Positions 51,453-60,620 of a stretch of 64,000 nt of DNA are shown one piece after another. The stretch's first letter is position 1. Each line of letters opens with the position of its first letter. A program made the position numbers and the translations under genes. The DNA is taken from contig DASVPR010000059.1 of assembly GCA_036389485.1 (NCBI GenBank), forward strand, positions 1 to 64,000, written 5' to 3'. This DNA is from CADCVT01 sp036389485. Its GTDB lineage: Bacteria > Actinomycetota > Thermoleophilia > Solirubrobacterales > Solirubrobacteraceae. The notes beneath the pieces are model-generated. The model searched no databases. It was not told the origin of the DNA and saw only the letters and a program-made list of their open reading frames with translations.

Positions 51453-54212
51453 CTACGCGGCGGCGGCCTCGGCATCGGAGCTCATCCGCCGCGCCAGCTC
51501 GGTCCGCGAGCGCACCCCCAGCTTGCGGTAGATCGACGACAGGTGGTGCTCGACGGTCTTCGGGCTGAGGAACAGGACGCCCGCGACCTCTCGATTGGTC
51601 AGGCCCTCCGCCACGCGCAGCGCGACCTGCAGCTCGCTCGGCGTGAGCTGGTCGTCGGGCGCGTCGCGCGAGCGCACGGTGCGGCCGGTCGAGCGCAGCT
51701 CGGCCTCCGCGCGCCGCAGCCACGGCTGAGCGCCGAGGCGCTCGAAGATCGCGCCGGCCGCCTCCAGCTCGGGGCGCGAGTCGGCGCGCAGGCCGGCGCG
51801 GCGCAGCCGCTCGCCGAACGCCAGGTGCGTGCGCGCGGTCTCGAACGGCATGTCGGCCTTGGCGTGCCACTCCAGCGCGCGCTCGAAGTGGCCGCGGAAG
51901 TCGTCCTCGGCGGCGAGCAGGCCACGGCAGCGCTCGGTCACCGCGTGCGCCCACGTCCGGCCCGTCGACTGCGCCTGGCCCTCGAGGACCTGCAGCGCCT
52001 TCTCGGCGTCGTCGCGCCGGCCGGTGCGGGCGAGCGCCTCGATCCGGTCGGGCTCGAACAGCAGGACCGCCGGTTCGGCCCCGCCGAGCTGGTCGAAGAT
52101 CTGCTGCGCGCGCTGCAAGGACTCGACCGCCGCGTCGTTGCGCTCCTCCGTCAGCGACTGGAAGCCCATCGACGCGTGGACGTAGATCGCGAACGGCGAG
52201 CGGTTGCCCATCTGCTCGATGAGCCGCAGCGACTCGGCGTTGTGCTCGGCGGCGGCCTTGGCGTCGCCGCGGCCCGCCTCGACCCACGCGAGCGCGCACA
52301 GCGCGTTCGAGAGCTGGGCGAGCTGGCCGGTGTCGCGCGCGAGCCGGACCGCCTCCTCGGCGTCGGCCAGCGCCTGGTTCCAGCGCCCGCGGCGCCAGTG
52401 GACGTACGACAGCGAGGCGAGCGGGTAGACGAGCCGGCCCACCGCGCTCGACGTGCGCGCCGCGTCGATCTGCCGGCGCAGCAGCGCCTCGGCGAAGTCG
52501 AAGCGCTCGAACCACGTCGCCACCTGGCCGGCGAACGTGATCAGCTCGGAGTACGGCGGCAGCGGGTCGCCCTGCAGCAGCAGCGGCTCGAGCTCGGCGA
52601 TCAGCCGCTCGGACTCCTGCGCCCCGCCGATCGGCGCCAGCGCGACCGCCCGCTCCAGGACGGCCAGCCCGGTGACCTCGGCGCTGTGGCCCTCGGCGAG
52701 CGCGTGCGCCCGGTCGGCGTCGTCGATCATCGTGAACGAGTCGCCGAGCATGAGGTCGGCGATGCCGGCCTCGAGATACAGCGCGGCGGCGGCGACCGGA
52801 TCGGCCTCGGCGACCCGGTCGGCCTCGGCGACGAGCATCGCGCGGCCGTCGACCGGGTGACCGCCGCGGGTCTCGACCCGCCCGCGCAGCATCCGCAGCC
52901 GCGCCGCGACGTCCTCGTCGGGGCCGAGCGCCTCGGCCTCGACCGCCCGCTCGCGCGCCTCGTCGACGCGGCCCGAGTCGGCGTGGTCGGCGGCGGCGGC
53001 GACGAGGCGCGTCAGCTTCGCGCGCGGGTCGGGCGTCAGCTCGGCCGCGCGGGCGCTGGCGAGCGCGGCGGCGGCGGGCGCGCCGATGCGCCGCGAGATC
53101 CGCGCGGCCTCGTCGAGCGCCGCGGCGACCTCCTCGTCCGGCCCGACGGCGGCGCTGGCGAGGTGCCAGGCACGCAGGGTCGGGTCGGGCACGACGGCGG
53201 CGACGGCGGCGTGCGCGCGCCGGCGCTCCGACGGCGCGGCGCTCTGGTAGGCGAGCGTGCGCAGCAGCGGGTGGCGGAACGCGACCTCCGCGCCCTCGAT
53301 CGAGAGCAGGCCGGCGGCCTCGGCGGCGTCGAGGTCCGAGCCGTCGAGCCCGGCCTCGGCGATCGCGGCGAGGCACTGGTCGAGGCGGCCGGTCTCGAGC
53401 GTCGCGGCGATCGTCAGCGCGCGCCGGGAGTCCTCCGGCAGCTCCTCGAGCCGGCGGCTGAACGCGCGCTCGATCCCGCTGCCCGCGGGCAGGCCGGCCG
53501 GCAGCGGCTCCGCGCCGCGGCGCTGCGCGTCGGTGAGCGCGCGCGGCAGCTCGTGCAGCGCGAGCGGGTTGCCGGCCGCGAGGCTGACGAGCGTCTGCGC
53601 CACGCCCTCGTCGACCGCTCCGACCTCCTCCTCGATGACCGCGTGCGCCGCGTCGTCCGACAGGCGGCCGAGCGGCAGGAGCGGCAGTCCGGCGGCGTCG
53701 ATGCCGCGCGCCTCGTCGACGCGCGTCGCGACGACGAGCACGAGGCCCTCCGCGCCGAGCCGCCGGCCCGCGAACAGCACCGCGCGCAGCGACTCGTCGT
53801 CGAGCCAGTGCGCGTCGTCGACCACCGCGAGGACCGGCTGCTCCTCGGCCGCCGCGCCGAGCAGGCTGAGCACCCCGGCCGGGACCGCGAACGGGTCGTG
53901 CGGCGCGGGCGGCTCGAGCGCCAGCGCGGTGCCGATCGCCTGCGCCTGGACGTCGGGGATGCGGTCGCGGAAGCGCAGGATCGGCGCGAGCAGCGCGTGC
54001 AATCCCGCGTACGGGAGGTCGCGCTCGGACTCGTAGCCGCGCGCGCGCAGCACGAGGAAGCCCTCCGCGGCGGCGATCGTGTGCTCGAGCAGCGCGGTCT
54101 TCCCGATGCCCGGCTCCCCGCTCACCAGCAGCGCCGCGCTGCGGCCGTCCCGCGCGGCGTCCAGCGCCTCCGCGAGCCTCGCGACCTCCGTGTCTCGCCC
54201 GTGCAGTGGCAC
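51453..54212 (-). CDS. LAL-type transcriptional activator (ATPase-LuxR)
   Basis: A 919-residue large ATP-binding regulator of the LuxR family. The N-terminal STAND ATPase has Walker A SGEPGIGKTALLEH (about 31-44), Walker B LAVVDDAHWLDDESL, and later a long helical TPR-like sensor region. The C-terminal LuxR HTH is LTPSELQVALRVAEGLTNREVAGVLFLSPKTVEHHLSSIYRKLGV. Such proteins respond to an inducer and activate genes, often for secondary metabolism. It starts with GTG at 54212, ten bases after the sigma factor gene, and may be co-expressed with it. Confidence 0.93.
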   Translation of the reverse strand: MPLHGRDTEVARLAEALDAARDGRSAALLVSGEPGIGKTALLEHTIAAAEGFLVLRARGYESERDLPYAGLHALLAPILRFRDRIPDVQAQAIGTALALEPPAPHDPFAVPAGVLSLLGAAAEEQPVLAVVDDAHWLDDESLRAVLFAGRRLGAEGLVLVVATRVDEARGIDAAGLPLLPLGRLSDDAAHAVIEEEVGAVDEGVAQTLVSLAAGNPLALHELPRALTDAQRRGAEPLPAGLPAGSGIERAFSRRLEELPEDSRRALTIAATLETGRLDQCLAAIAEAGLDGSDLDAAEAAGLLSIEGAEVAFRHPLLRTLAYQSAAPSERRRAHAAVAAVVPDPTLRAWHLASAAVGPDEEVAAALDEAARISRRIGAPAAAALASARAAELTPDPRAKLTRLVAAAADHADSGRVDEARERAVEAEALGPDEDVAARLRMLRGRVETRGGHPVDGRAMLVAEADRVAEADPVAAAALYLEAGIADLMLGDSFTMIDDADRAHALAEGHSAEVTGLAVLERAVALAPIGGAQESERLIAELEPLLLQGDPLPPYSELITFAGQVATWFERFDFAEALLRRQIDAARTSSAVGRLVYPLASLSYVHWRRGRWNQALADAEEAVRLARDTGQLAQLSNALCALAWVEAGRGDAKAAAEHNAESLRLIEQMGNRSPFAIYVHASMGFQSLTEERNDAAVESLQRAQQIFDQLGGAEPAVLLFEPDRIEALARTGRRDDAEKALQVLEGQAQSTGRTWAHAVTERCRGLLAAEDDFRGHFERALEWHAKADMPFETARTHLAFGERLRRAGLRADSRPELEAAGAIFERLGAQPWLRRAEAELRSTGRTVRSRDAPDDQLTPSELQVALRVAEGLTNREVAGVLFLSPKTVEHHLSSIYRKLGVRSRTELARRMSSDAEAAAA

Positions 54213-54222
54213 GGGCGGAAGG

Positions 54223-54996
54223 CTAGTCGCCCTGGAGCCGAGACCGCAGCCGCAGCACGGCCTTGGTGTGTAGCTGGCTGACGCGCGACTCGGTGACGCC
54301 GAGGACCTCGCCGATCTCGCGCAGCGTCAGGTTCTCGTAGTAGTAGAGCGCGACGACGAGCTTCTCGCGCTCGGGCAGCCGGCTGATCGCGTCGGCCACT
54401 CGGTCCTTCATGTCCGTCGCGTCCATGACCTGGGCGGGATCGGGCGCGTCGGGGTCCTGCAGCGTGTCGAGCAGCGAGACCTGGTCGCCGCTCGAGTCCG
54501 ACACCGTCCACAGCTCGTCGAGCGCGGCGACGGTGGAGTTGGAGATCTGGACCAGCGCCTCCTGGAACTCGTCGACGGTGATGTTGAGCTCGGTCGCCAT
54601 CTCCTCGTCGCTCGGCGCGCGCTGGAGCTTGTGTTCGAGCTTCGAGTTGGCGCGCTCGATCTCGCGGGCGCGGGCGCGCACGGAGCGCGGGACCCAGTCC
54701 AGCGAGCGCAGCTCGTCGATGATCGCGCCCTTGATGCGCGTGATCGCGTAGGTCTCGAACTTGATCTCGCGCTCCAGCTCGAACCGCTCGATCGCGCTGA
54801 TCAGGCCCACGAGCCCGTACGAGATGAGGTCGGCCTCCTCGACGTGCGCGGGCAGGCCCGAGGCCATCCGGCCGGAGACGTACTTGACCAGCGGGGAGTA
54901 GGCCACGACCAGCCGCTCGCGCGCGCGCTCATCGCCCGACGCCTTGTAGCGCCGCCACAGGTCTCTGAGCTCGATCGCTTTGACGTTGGTCTCCAC
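54223..54996 (-). CDS. whiG: WhiG/FliA-family RNA polymerase sigma factor
   Basis: A 257-residue sigma factor with regions 2 (LVKYVSGRMASGLPAHVEEADLISYGLVGLISAIERFE), 3 (RARAREIERANSKLEHKLQRAPSDEEMATEL), and 4 (LPEREKLVVALYYYENLTLREIGEVLGVTESRVSQLHTKAVLRLRSRL). The GLPAHVEEADLISYGLxGLxxAIERF segment is diagnostic for the WhiG/FliA group, which recognises TAAA-N15-GCCGATAA. In Streptomyces this sigma starts aerial sporulation; in motile bacteria it runs late flagellar genes. GTG start with GGGAGGG ribosome site. Two GCCGATAA boxes in this window are candidate targets. Upstream gene: Xer recombinase. Confidence 0.92.
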   Translation of the reverse strand: METNVKAIELRDLWRRYKASGDERARERLVVAYSPLVKYVSGRMASGLPAHVEEADLISYGLVGLISAIERFELEREIKFETYAITRIKGAIIDELRSLDWVPRSVRARAREIERANSKLEHKLQRAPSDEEMATELNITVDEFQEALVQISNSTVAALDELWTVSDSSGDQVSLLDTLQDPDAPDPAQVMDATDMKDRVADAISRLPEREKLVVALYYYENLTLREIGEVLGVTESRVSQLHTKAVLRLRSRLQGD

Positions 54997-55006
54997 AGGG
55001 CCCTCC

Positions 55007-55930
55007 CTAGGCCCGCGGGTGGCTTCGCGCGTAGGCCGTTTTCAGCCGCGCGGAGTCTACTCGGGTGTAGATCTGGGTCGTTGACAGTGAGGCATGTCCC
55101 AGGAGCTCCTGGATGGCCCTTAAGTCGGCACCTCCCTCCAGAAGGTGAGTCGCGAAGCTGTGTCTCAGTGCGTGCGGGGAGATCCCGCCCTGGGCGGCAG
55201 CTTGGCGCTCCCACACTCGCAAACGGCGGCGGATGTCGGAAGTCGACAGTCGGCGTCCTGACTTCGACAGGAAGAGCGCCGGCTCGCCGTCGCCGCCGGC
55301 CAGCGCCGGCCGGGCGCGCTCGAGGTAGCGCGCGAGCGCGTTGAGCGCCGCCTCGCCCGCGGGGACGAACCGCGTCTTCGACCCCTTCCCCTCCACCCGC
55401 ACCTGCTCGCCCTCGAAGTCGATCGACGCGACGTCGAGGCTGACCAGCTCCTCGGCGCGCAGGCCGCACGCGTACGCGAGCTCGAAGAGCGCCCGGTCGC
55501 GCACCTCGAGCGGCGTCGCGGCGGGGATGCGGTCGAGCAGCGCCGCGACCTCGGCCGGCTTGAGCGTGCGCGGCAGCTTCGCCGGCTTCTTCGGCGCGGG
55601 CAAGAGATCGGCGGGGTTCTGCTCGATGCGGCCGTGCTCCCGGAGGACGCGGAACAGGGCGCGCTGGGACGCGAGCTTGCGCGCGACGGTCGCCGCCGCG
55701 GGGCGCGCGTTGCCGAGGTGGGCCGCGTAGCGGCGCAGGTCCTTCGACGTCGTGGCCTCCGGCGTGAGCCCCTGCGACGTCGCCCACGCCGCGAGCTGCG
55801 CGAGGTCGACGGCGTACGCGCGCCGCGTCTTCTCCGCCGAGCCGCGCCTGAGCAGGTCGCTCTCGAGCAGCGCGAGCGCGTCGTCCCAGGCGCGGGCCGT
55901 ACCCTCGCTCGGGATGGCCGTGTTCTTCAT
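55007..55930 (-). CDS. Tyrosine recombinase of the XerC/XerD family
   Basis: A 307-residue site-specific recombinase. N-terminal SAM-like domain (DDALALLESDLLRRGSAEKTRRAYAVDLAQLAAW) and catalytic domain with R (ACGLRAEELVSL), K (VEGKGSKTRFVP), HxxR (SPHALRHSFATHLLEGGA), H (LLGHASLSTTQIYT) and the Tyr nucleophile in YTRV. The full set R-K-H-R-H-Y is present, so it should resolve chromosome dimers or act in integration. The ATG at 55930 lies inside the opposite-strand gene that starts at 55914; the next in-frame start would remove the N-terminal domain. Ten bases separate its stop from the sigma factor start. Confidence 0.93.
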   Translation of the reverse strand: MKNTAIPSEGTARAWDDALALLESDLLRRGSAEKTRRAYAVDLAQLAAWATSQGLTPEATTSKDLRRYAAHLGNARPAAATVARKLASQRALFRVLREHGRIEQNPADLLPAPKKPAKLPRTLKPAEVAALLDRIPAATPLEVRDRALFELAYACGLRAEELVSLDVASIDFEGEQVRVEGKGSKTRFVPAGEAALNALARYLERARPALAGGDGEPALFLSKSGRRLSTSDIRRRLRVWERQAAAQGGISPHALRHSFATHLLEGGADLRAIQELLGHASLSTTQIYTRVDSARLKTAYARSHPRA

Positions 55931-56195
55931 CGACACGTCGACCGGTGAGGTCGCCACGAAGCGTCAGCTCATCGAGGCCGGCATCGCTGACGGTGTGAAC
56001 ACGCCACCCCGGCCGTGGCTGCGCATCCAGGGCACCGACGACGCCACGACCATGTGGTACGCCGTCCTTCGCAAGCGGGTCCGGAACGTCTTCATCGGCG
56101 CCCTCGCTCTTCGACATTCCGACCATCACGCCTCCCTCCTGGCCCAGGGCTGGGAGGAGGTCTCCGTGCAGGAGCTGCGCGACTACGCGATGTAG
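55914..56195 (+). CDS. Small protein of unknown function, head-to-head overlapping the Xer gene
   Basis: A 93-residue protein: MAVFFIDTSTGEVATKRQLIEAGIADGVNTPPRPWLRIQ, then TTMWYAVLRKRVRNVFIGALALRHSDHHASLLAQGWEEVSVQELRDYAM. It looks like a small alpha-beta protein, no family. Its ATG overlaps the Xer start region on the other strand by 17 bases. TACCCT (55900-55905) lies 8 bases before the ATG, fitting a leaderless start. It ends overlapping the L,D-transpeptidase gene by 13 bases. Confidence 0.6.
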   Translation: MAVFFIDTSTGEVATKRQLIEAGIADGVNTPPRPWLRIQGTDDATTMWYAVLRKRVRNVFIGALALRHSDHHASLLAQGWEEVSVQELRDYAM

Positions 56196-57226
56196 ACCGG
56201 CGCCCCGACGGGCACCTGGTCGTACAGCTCGATGACGTCCGGGATCAGCATCCGGATGCAGCCGTGCGACGCGTTCGTGCCGATCGAGTACGTCGCGTCG
56301 GTGCCGTGGATGCCCGCGCCGTTGTAGATGCCGAGCCACCGCGCCTTGAGCGGGTTCTGCGGCGTGCCGCCGGGGATCACCTGGCCGGCGAGGTCGCCCG
56401 CCCATGCCGAATTGGGGACGCTCCACGCCGGGTTGATCGCCTTGTTCTGCACGTGGTAGAGGCCCGCGGGCGTCTCGAGGCCGACCATGCCGACCGCGAT
56501 GCCGTAGCTCTTGACCTCCTTGAGCTTCTTGAACAGGTGGAGGCGGAAGTTGACCCGGTCGACGGTCACGACGATCGGGTACTTCTTGGCGAGCTCCTTC
56601 GTCGTGACCTTCGCGGGGATCTTGCGGACGCGCGCGTGCACGCTGCGCACCTTCGTGTTCGGCTGCCGCAGCGCGCCCTCGACCTTGGCCTGGAGGTTGC
56701 GCTCGTCCAGCTCGATGCCGTACTTCGACTCGACCTTCTCCAGCGAGCCGCCGCTGAAGTCGACCTTGGCGTCGACCGGCTTGCGCTCCGTCCTGCGGTC
56801 GACGCGGCGGACGAGCGCGCGCACGGCGGCCTCGTCGTAGGTGACGCGCGGCTCGATGTCGGCCTCGACCTCGCCGCCGGTGAGCGAGCGCCACGTCCGC
56901 TCCATGACGTTGCCCTCGCGGCTGCGCTGGATCGCCTCGTCGACCATCGCGTCGACGTCGGCGCGGACGTTCGCGCGCTCGGCGCTCAGCCGGAAGCGCC
57001 GGTGGCGCGCCCTGACGTAGACCGGCTTGCGCAGCGCCGCGAGCAGCTCGCGCTCGAGCTTCTCCCGGGCCTCGTCGCGGTCCAGCCCGCCGAGCAGGAT
57101 CCCGCCGACGCGGACGCCATCGGCGATCTTGTCGTCGTTCGTCGCGTCGTACGCCCAGACCGCCGTGCCGCCTCCGATCAGGAGCACGACGAAGACGACG
57201 ACGGCTATGAACTGCGGACTGCGCAC
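56183..57226 (-). CDS. L,D-transpeptidase (YkuD) with N-terminal PG_binding_4-like domains
   Basis: A 347-residue cell-wall cross-linking enzyme. An N-terminal anchor helix (FIAVVVFVVLLIGGGTAVWAY) precedes a PG_binding_4-like part (IADGVRVGGILLGGLDRDEAREKLERELLAAL and a second copy near 130-220). The C-terminal YkuD domain (about 225-347) carries the catalytic motif IHGTDATYSIGTNASHGCIRM with Cys and His. It forms 3-3 peptide links typical of actinobacterial walls. GTG start at 57226. Convergent with the gene at 55914-56195. Confidence 0.94.
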   Translation of the reverse strand: MRSPQFIAVVVFVVLLIGGGTAVWAYDATNDDKIADGVRVGGILLGGLDRDEAREKLERELLAALRKPVYVRARHRRFRLSAERANVRADVDAMVDEAIQRSREGNVMERTWRSLTGGEVEADIEPRVTYDEAAVRALVRRVDRRTERKPVDAKVDFSGGSLEKVESKYGIELDERNLQAKVEGALRQPNTKVRSVHARVRKIPAKVTTKELAKKYPIVVTVDRVNFRLHLFKKLKEVKSYGIAVGMVGLETPAGLYHVQNKAINPAWSVPNSAWAGDLAGQVIPGGTPQNPLKARWLGIYNGAGIHGTDATYSIGTNASHGCIRMLIPDVIELYDQVPVGAPVYIA

Positions 57227-57242
57227 GGCGGGATGGTAGTGG

Positions 57243-58349
57243 TTACCCGCTGGCCTCCTGCGGGAGTTCTCTGCGCGCTCCCCGCGCCACGTTCTGGCGC
57301 TTCGGCTCGCGCCGGCGGTCGGGCCGGACGCTCGGGCTGTACCGCAGGAAGTCCTCGACCTCGCGTTCGTAGCGGTACGGCTCCTGGCCCGTCCTCAGGA
57401 TGGGCTCGAGCCGCTGGGCCTCGCGGAGCTTCAGCACCGCCTCGCGGGTCGTGTAGCGGAAGCGGAAGCCCGCGGCCTTCAGCCTGCGGTTGTCGTAGCC
57501 GCGGCCGAAGCGCAGGTGCTGCAGGACCTCGGGCGGGATCTCGACGCCGGCGCGGCTGAGGGCGGACGCCGCGATGCCGGTGCCCCACGGCGGGAGGATC
57601 GGGGCGAGCGGCTTGCCCAGCAGGCCGGCGATCTCCGACAGCACGAGCACGCCGTCCGCCGCGCCGTTGTAGACCCCCTCGAGCTCCGGGTGGCGGGCCG
57701 CGTACTCGAGCGCGCCGACGATGTCGTCCTCGTGGATGAACTGCAGGCGCGGGTCGAAGCCGAAGATCGCGGGCACGGCCGGCAGGCGCAGGAGCTTGGT
57801 GTACGCGGTCCGCATGCCCGCGCCGAGCCCGTGGGCGAACCGCAGGACGCAGACGCTCACGTTCTCCTGCGCGTGCGCGAAGTCGGCGACGAGCTGCTCG
57901 GCCTCCACGATGTCCTTCTCGATCCGCGTCCGCGGCGGGTGCGGGCGCTCCATGTCCTCGGTGAAGAACGCGGGGTCGTCCTGCTCGGCGCCGTAGTAGT
58001 GGCCGCTCGACTTGAAGACGAACCGCTTGACGGTGGAGTCGCTCCCGCTGCACGCCGCGAGGATGTTCATCGTCCCGACGACGTTGTTCTCGTGAGCGCG
58101 GCGCGGGCTCGTCACCGTCGAGTCGACGACGAGCCGCGTGTCGATCACCGTGTCGATCTCGGCGGCCTGGACGATCCGGCGGATGAGGCTGTGCGCGTCG
58201 GCGACCTGGACGAACTCGGTCCGCTCCAGCTCGACCTTCGGCGGCGTGCGGTCGATCCCGATGATCGCCTCGACGTCCTCGTCCTGCTCGAGGTCCTGCG
58301 CGAGGCGGCCGCCCCAGTACGTCGAGAGGCCGGTGACGAGGACCCTCAT
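57243..58349 (-). CDS. NAD-dependent epimerase/dehydratase family protein
   Basis: A 368-residue extended SDR protein. N-terminal Rossmann motif is slightly altered (RVLVTGLSTYWGGRLAQDL, versus the usual GxxGxxG), then HENNVVGTMNILAACSGS, and a KSSGHYYG stretch where the usual catalytic YxxxK is not clear. C-terminal substrate-binding region has FIHEDDIVGALEYAA and a basic tail. Function is unknown; possibly a redox-sensing or lipid-linked sugar protein. The ATG start overlaps the acyltransferase stop (ATGA). The three genes HAD-acyltransferase-epimerase form one coupled run. Confidence 0.85.
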   Translation of the reverse strand: MRVLVTGLSTYWGGRLAQDLEQDEDVEAIIGIDRTPPKVELERTEFVQVADAHSLIRRIVQAAEIDTVIDTRLVVDSTVTSPRRAHENNVVGTMNILAACSGSDSTVKRFVFKSSGHYYGAEQDDPAFFTEDMERPHPPRTRIEKDIVEAEQLVADFAHAQENVSVCVLRFAHGLGAGMRTAYTKLLRLPAVPAIFGFDPRLQFIHEDDIVGALEYAARHPELEGVYNGAADGVLVLSEIAGLLGKPLAPILPPWGTGIAASALSRAGVEIPPEVLQHLRFGRGYDNRRLKAAGFRFRYTTREAVLKLREAQRLEPILRTGQEPYRYEREVEDFLRYSPSVRPDRRREPKRQNVARGARRELPQEASG

Positions 58350-59155
58350 CCGAACCACACCGACTCGCGCTTGCCGACCATGTCGAACAGCTCCTCCTGG
58401 ATCCGCGCGCGGATGTCCTGCGCGAGCGTCTGCACGGCGCCGCGATCCTCGGGGTCGCCCATCTCGTGCACGGGCACCGGCGCCAGGAAGCGGATCCGGA
58501 ACTTCGCGGGCAGGTAGAAGAGCGGGCTCAGCGGCGCGTAGATCAGGCCGGTGACGCGCTGCAGGGGGCTGAGCTGCGCGAAGACGGGCATCGCCTCCTC
58601 GGCGCCGATCAGCGCGATCGGCACGATCGGGACGCCGGCGCGCATCGCGGTCCTCACGAACCCTCCGCGGCCGAACCGTCTGAGGCGGTAGCGGTCCTTG
58701 AACAGCTTCTCGGTCCCCTTGCGGCCCTCGGGGAAGACGAGCACGAGCTGCTGCTCGTCCTGCAGCAGGCGCTGGGCGTTCGCCGGGTGGGCCGCGACGC
58801 CGCCGAGCTTCGGCACGAGCATGCTGAAACCCGGATAGCCCTTGAAGAAGTGCTCGGCGGTCAGGTGGAGGGGGCGCGGGTCGGGGTGCTCCTCCTTGAT
58901 CGCCTTGGTGATCATCGCCGCGTCGGGCGGCAGCGCTCCGGCGTGGTTGGAGACGAGGAGCGCGCCGCCGTCGGACGGCACGTTCTCGATCCCCTCGACC
59001 TCGCAGCGGAACCAGACGTGGTAGAGGAAGTCGTAGAGCGTGCGGTCCAGCAGGCCCTCGATCCGCTCGGAGCGGCCCCAGTCGGTGACGCGCCGCTCCG
59101 GCTCGAGCGCGGGCAGGAGGTCGCGGCGCTGCTCGAGGTCGAGGGACGGGGTCAT
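58346..59155 (-). CDS. 1-acyl-glycerol-3-phosphate acyltransferase-like (PlsC family) protein
   Basis: A 269-residue acyltransferase with the NH-x6-D box SNHAGALPPDA (longer spacing than the classic HX4D), and FPEGRKGTEKLFKDRYRLRRFGRGGFVRTAM, VPIVPIALIG motifs of lysophospholipid acyltransferases. It should transfer an acyl chain from a CoA or ACP donor to a glycerophosphate or other acceptor at the membrane. ATG at 59155 overlaps the stop of the HAD gene (ATGA). The next gene is the epimerase-like protein. Confidence 0.88.
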   Translation of the reverse strand: MTPSLDLEQRRDLLPALEPERRVTDWGRSERIEGLLDRTLYDFLYHVWFRCEVEGIENVPSDGGALLVSNHAGALPPDAAMITKAIKEEHPDPRPLHLTAEHFFKGYPGFSMLVPKLGGVAAHPANAQRLLQDEQQLVLVFPEGRKGTEKLFKDRYRLRRFGRGGFVRTAMRAGVPIVPIALIGAEEAMPVFAQLSPLQRVTGLIYAPLSPLFYLPAKFRIRFLAPVPVHEMGDPEDRGAVQTLAQDIRARIQEELFDMVGKRESVWFG

Positions 59156-59709
59156 GCGCTCGTCAGGATAGGTGCCAGCTCTCGTTCCAGGGAGGGCCAG
59201 TCCTCGGCGGCGATGACGTCCTCCTCCTCCACCAGCTCCCGGTTCCAGGGATGGAGGATCGTCGCGGCCCGGATCCCCTCGTCGATCGCGCGCTGGAGGT
59301 TGACCGGGCTGTCGTCGATCAGGACGTCGATCCCGATCTCCGCGCAGCGGCTGATCTTGTCGTAGGAGCAGTACAGCTCGTCGTACTCCACGCCCACGCG
59401 CTCGAGCCACTGCTGCGTCGCGCCGTGGGCGTCGGTCGCGCGGTGGCTCGTGATGTGGATGAAGTGGCCCTGCGCGCGCCAGCGGCGGATGACCTCGGCG
59501 GCGCCGTCGTACGGCTCGGCCCTCGCGATGACGCGCTCGGTGTGCGTCTCGGCGATGCAGGCCTTGACCTGCTCGGGCTTGAGCGTGCTGATGTGCCAGG
59601 TGACCTGGTGCTCGTAGGGCAGGTCGACGCCGAAGCGGCGCTTCGCGGCGGCGGCGAAGTCGTCCCAGTAGTGGTGCAGGGTGGAATCGATGTCGATGGC
59701 GATCTTCAT
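59152..59709 (-). CDS. HAD-superfamily phosphatase (NT5C-like)
   Basis: A 185-residue HAD hydrolase. Motif I DIDSTL (D6 and D8), motif II HITSHRATDAH, motif III/IV region KISRCAEIGIDVLIDDSPVNLQRA with the DD pair. It resembles 5'-nucleotidase-type HADs (NT5C/YqfW). Substrate unknown, cytoplasmic. Its ATG lies only 11 bases from the ATG of the divergent alpha/beta hydrolase gene, so the two promoters must overlap coding sequence. Its stop overlaps the acyltransferase start. Confidence 0.87.
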   Translation of the reverse strand: MKIAIDIDSTLHHYWDDFAAAAKRRFGVDLPYEHQVTWHISTLKPEQVKACIAETHTERVIARAEPYDGAAEVIRRWRAQGHFIHITSHRATDAHGATQQWLERVGVEYDELYCSYDKISRCAEIGIDVLIDDSPVNLQRAIDEGIRAATILHPWNRELVEEEDVIAAEDWPSLERELAPILTSA

Positions 59710-59720
59710 ACTTCTCGGGA

Positions 59721-60620
59721 ATGCGATGGCAAGACGTCGACTGGCGGCAGCACCAGCGGTGGACGCGGATCGATGGTAGGGCGGTCAACTACGTCGAGCT
59801 CGGGTCGGGCGCGCCGATCCTCTTCGTGCACGGCCTGGCGGGGTGCTGGCAGAACTGGATCCTGAACCTCGAGGACTTCGCGCGCGATCACCGCGTCGTG
59901 GCCGTCGACCTCCCCGGCTTCGGCCACTCCGACATGCCCGAGGAGAAGATCTCGATCGCCGGCTATGGGCGGTTCGTCGACCGCTTCATGGAGGCGATCG
60001 GGATGGAGGCCGCGACGTACGTCGGCAACTCGATGGGCGGGTTCGTCGGGCTGGAGACGGCGATCTCGTTCCCGCACCGGGTGGAGCGGCTCGTCCTGGT
60101 CTCGGCCGCGGGCCTGTCGATCGAGCACCAGCGCCGCGAGCCGCTGCTGAAGGCGATGTACCTCGGCGAGAACGTCGCGCAGTGGGCGACGGCGCGGATC
60201 GTCGGGCGGTCCCGTGAGCTGGCGGCGCGGCCGCGGTCGCGCAGGGCGATGCTTTGGTACGTCACGCCGCACGCCGAGCGGTGGTCGCCGGAGCTGGTCG
60301 TCGAGCAGGCTTCGGGCGCGGGGAAGCCGGGCTTCCTGCCGGCGCTCGACGCTCTGACCGATTACCCGATCCGCGACCGGCTCGACGACGTGAAGTGCCC
60401 GACGCTGATCGTGTGGGGTCGCAAGGACCTGCTGGTGCCGGTGAAGGACGCCTACGAGTTCGACCGCTTGATCTCGGATTCCCGGCTCGTCGTGTACGAG
60501 GACGTCGGGCACGTCGCGATGCTCGAGGTGCCCGAGCGGTTCAACGCGGACCTGCGCGCGTTCATCGGCGCGCAGCCGGCCGGCGAGCGGGAGCGCGAGG
60601 AGGCCGCGGCCGCTCGCTAG
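59721..60620 (+). CDS. Alpha/beta-fold hydrolase
   Basis: A 299-residue serine hydrolase: oxyanion/HG motif LFVHGLAGCWQNW, nucleophile elbow GNSMGGFVGLE (Ser), Asp in WGRKDLLVP, and His in DVGHVAMLEVPERF complete the triad. It resembles esterases or C-C hydrolases of the MhpC type; the substrate is unknown. A CATACT box (59707-59712) is 8 bases before the ATG and overlaps the divergent HAD start codon. The stop overlaps ilvD's at CTAG (60617-60620). Confidence 0.9.
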   Translation: MRWQDVDWRQHQRWTRIDGRAVNYVELGSGAPILFVHGLAGCWQNWILNLEDFARDHRVVAVDLPGFGHSDMPEEKISIAGYGRFVDRFMEAIGMEAATYVGNSMGGFVGLETAISFPHRVERLVLVSAAGLSIEHQRREPLLKAMYLGENVAQWATARIVGRSRELAARPRSRRAMLWYVTPHAERWSPELVVEQASGAGKPGFLPALDALTDYPIRDRLDDVKCPTLIVWGRKDLLVPVKDAYEFDRLISDSRLVVYEDVGHVAMLEVPERFNADLRAFIGAQPAGEREREEAAAAR

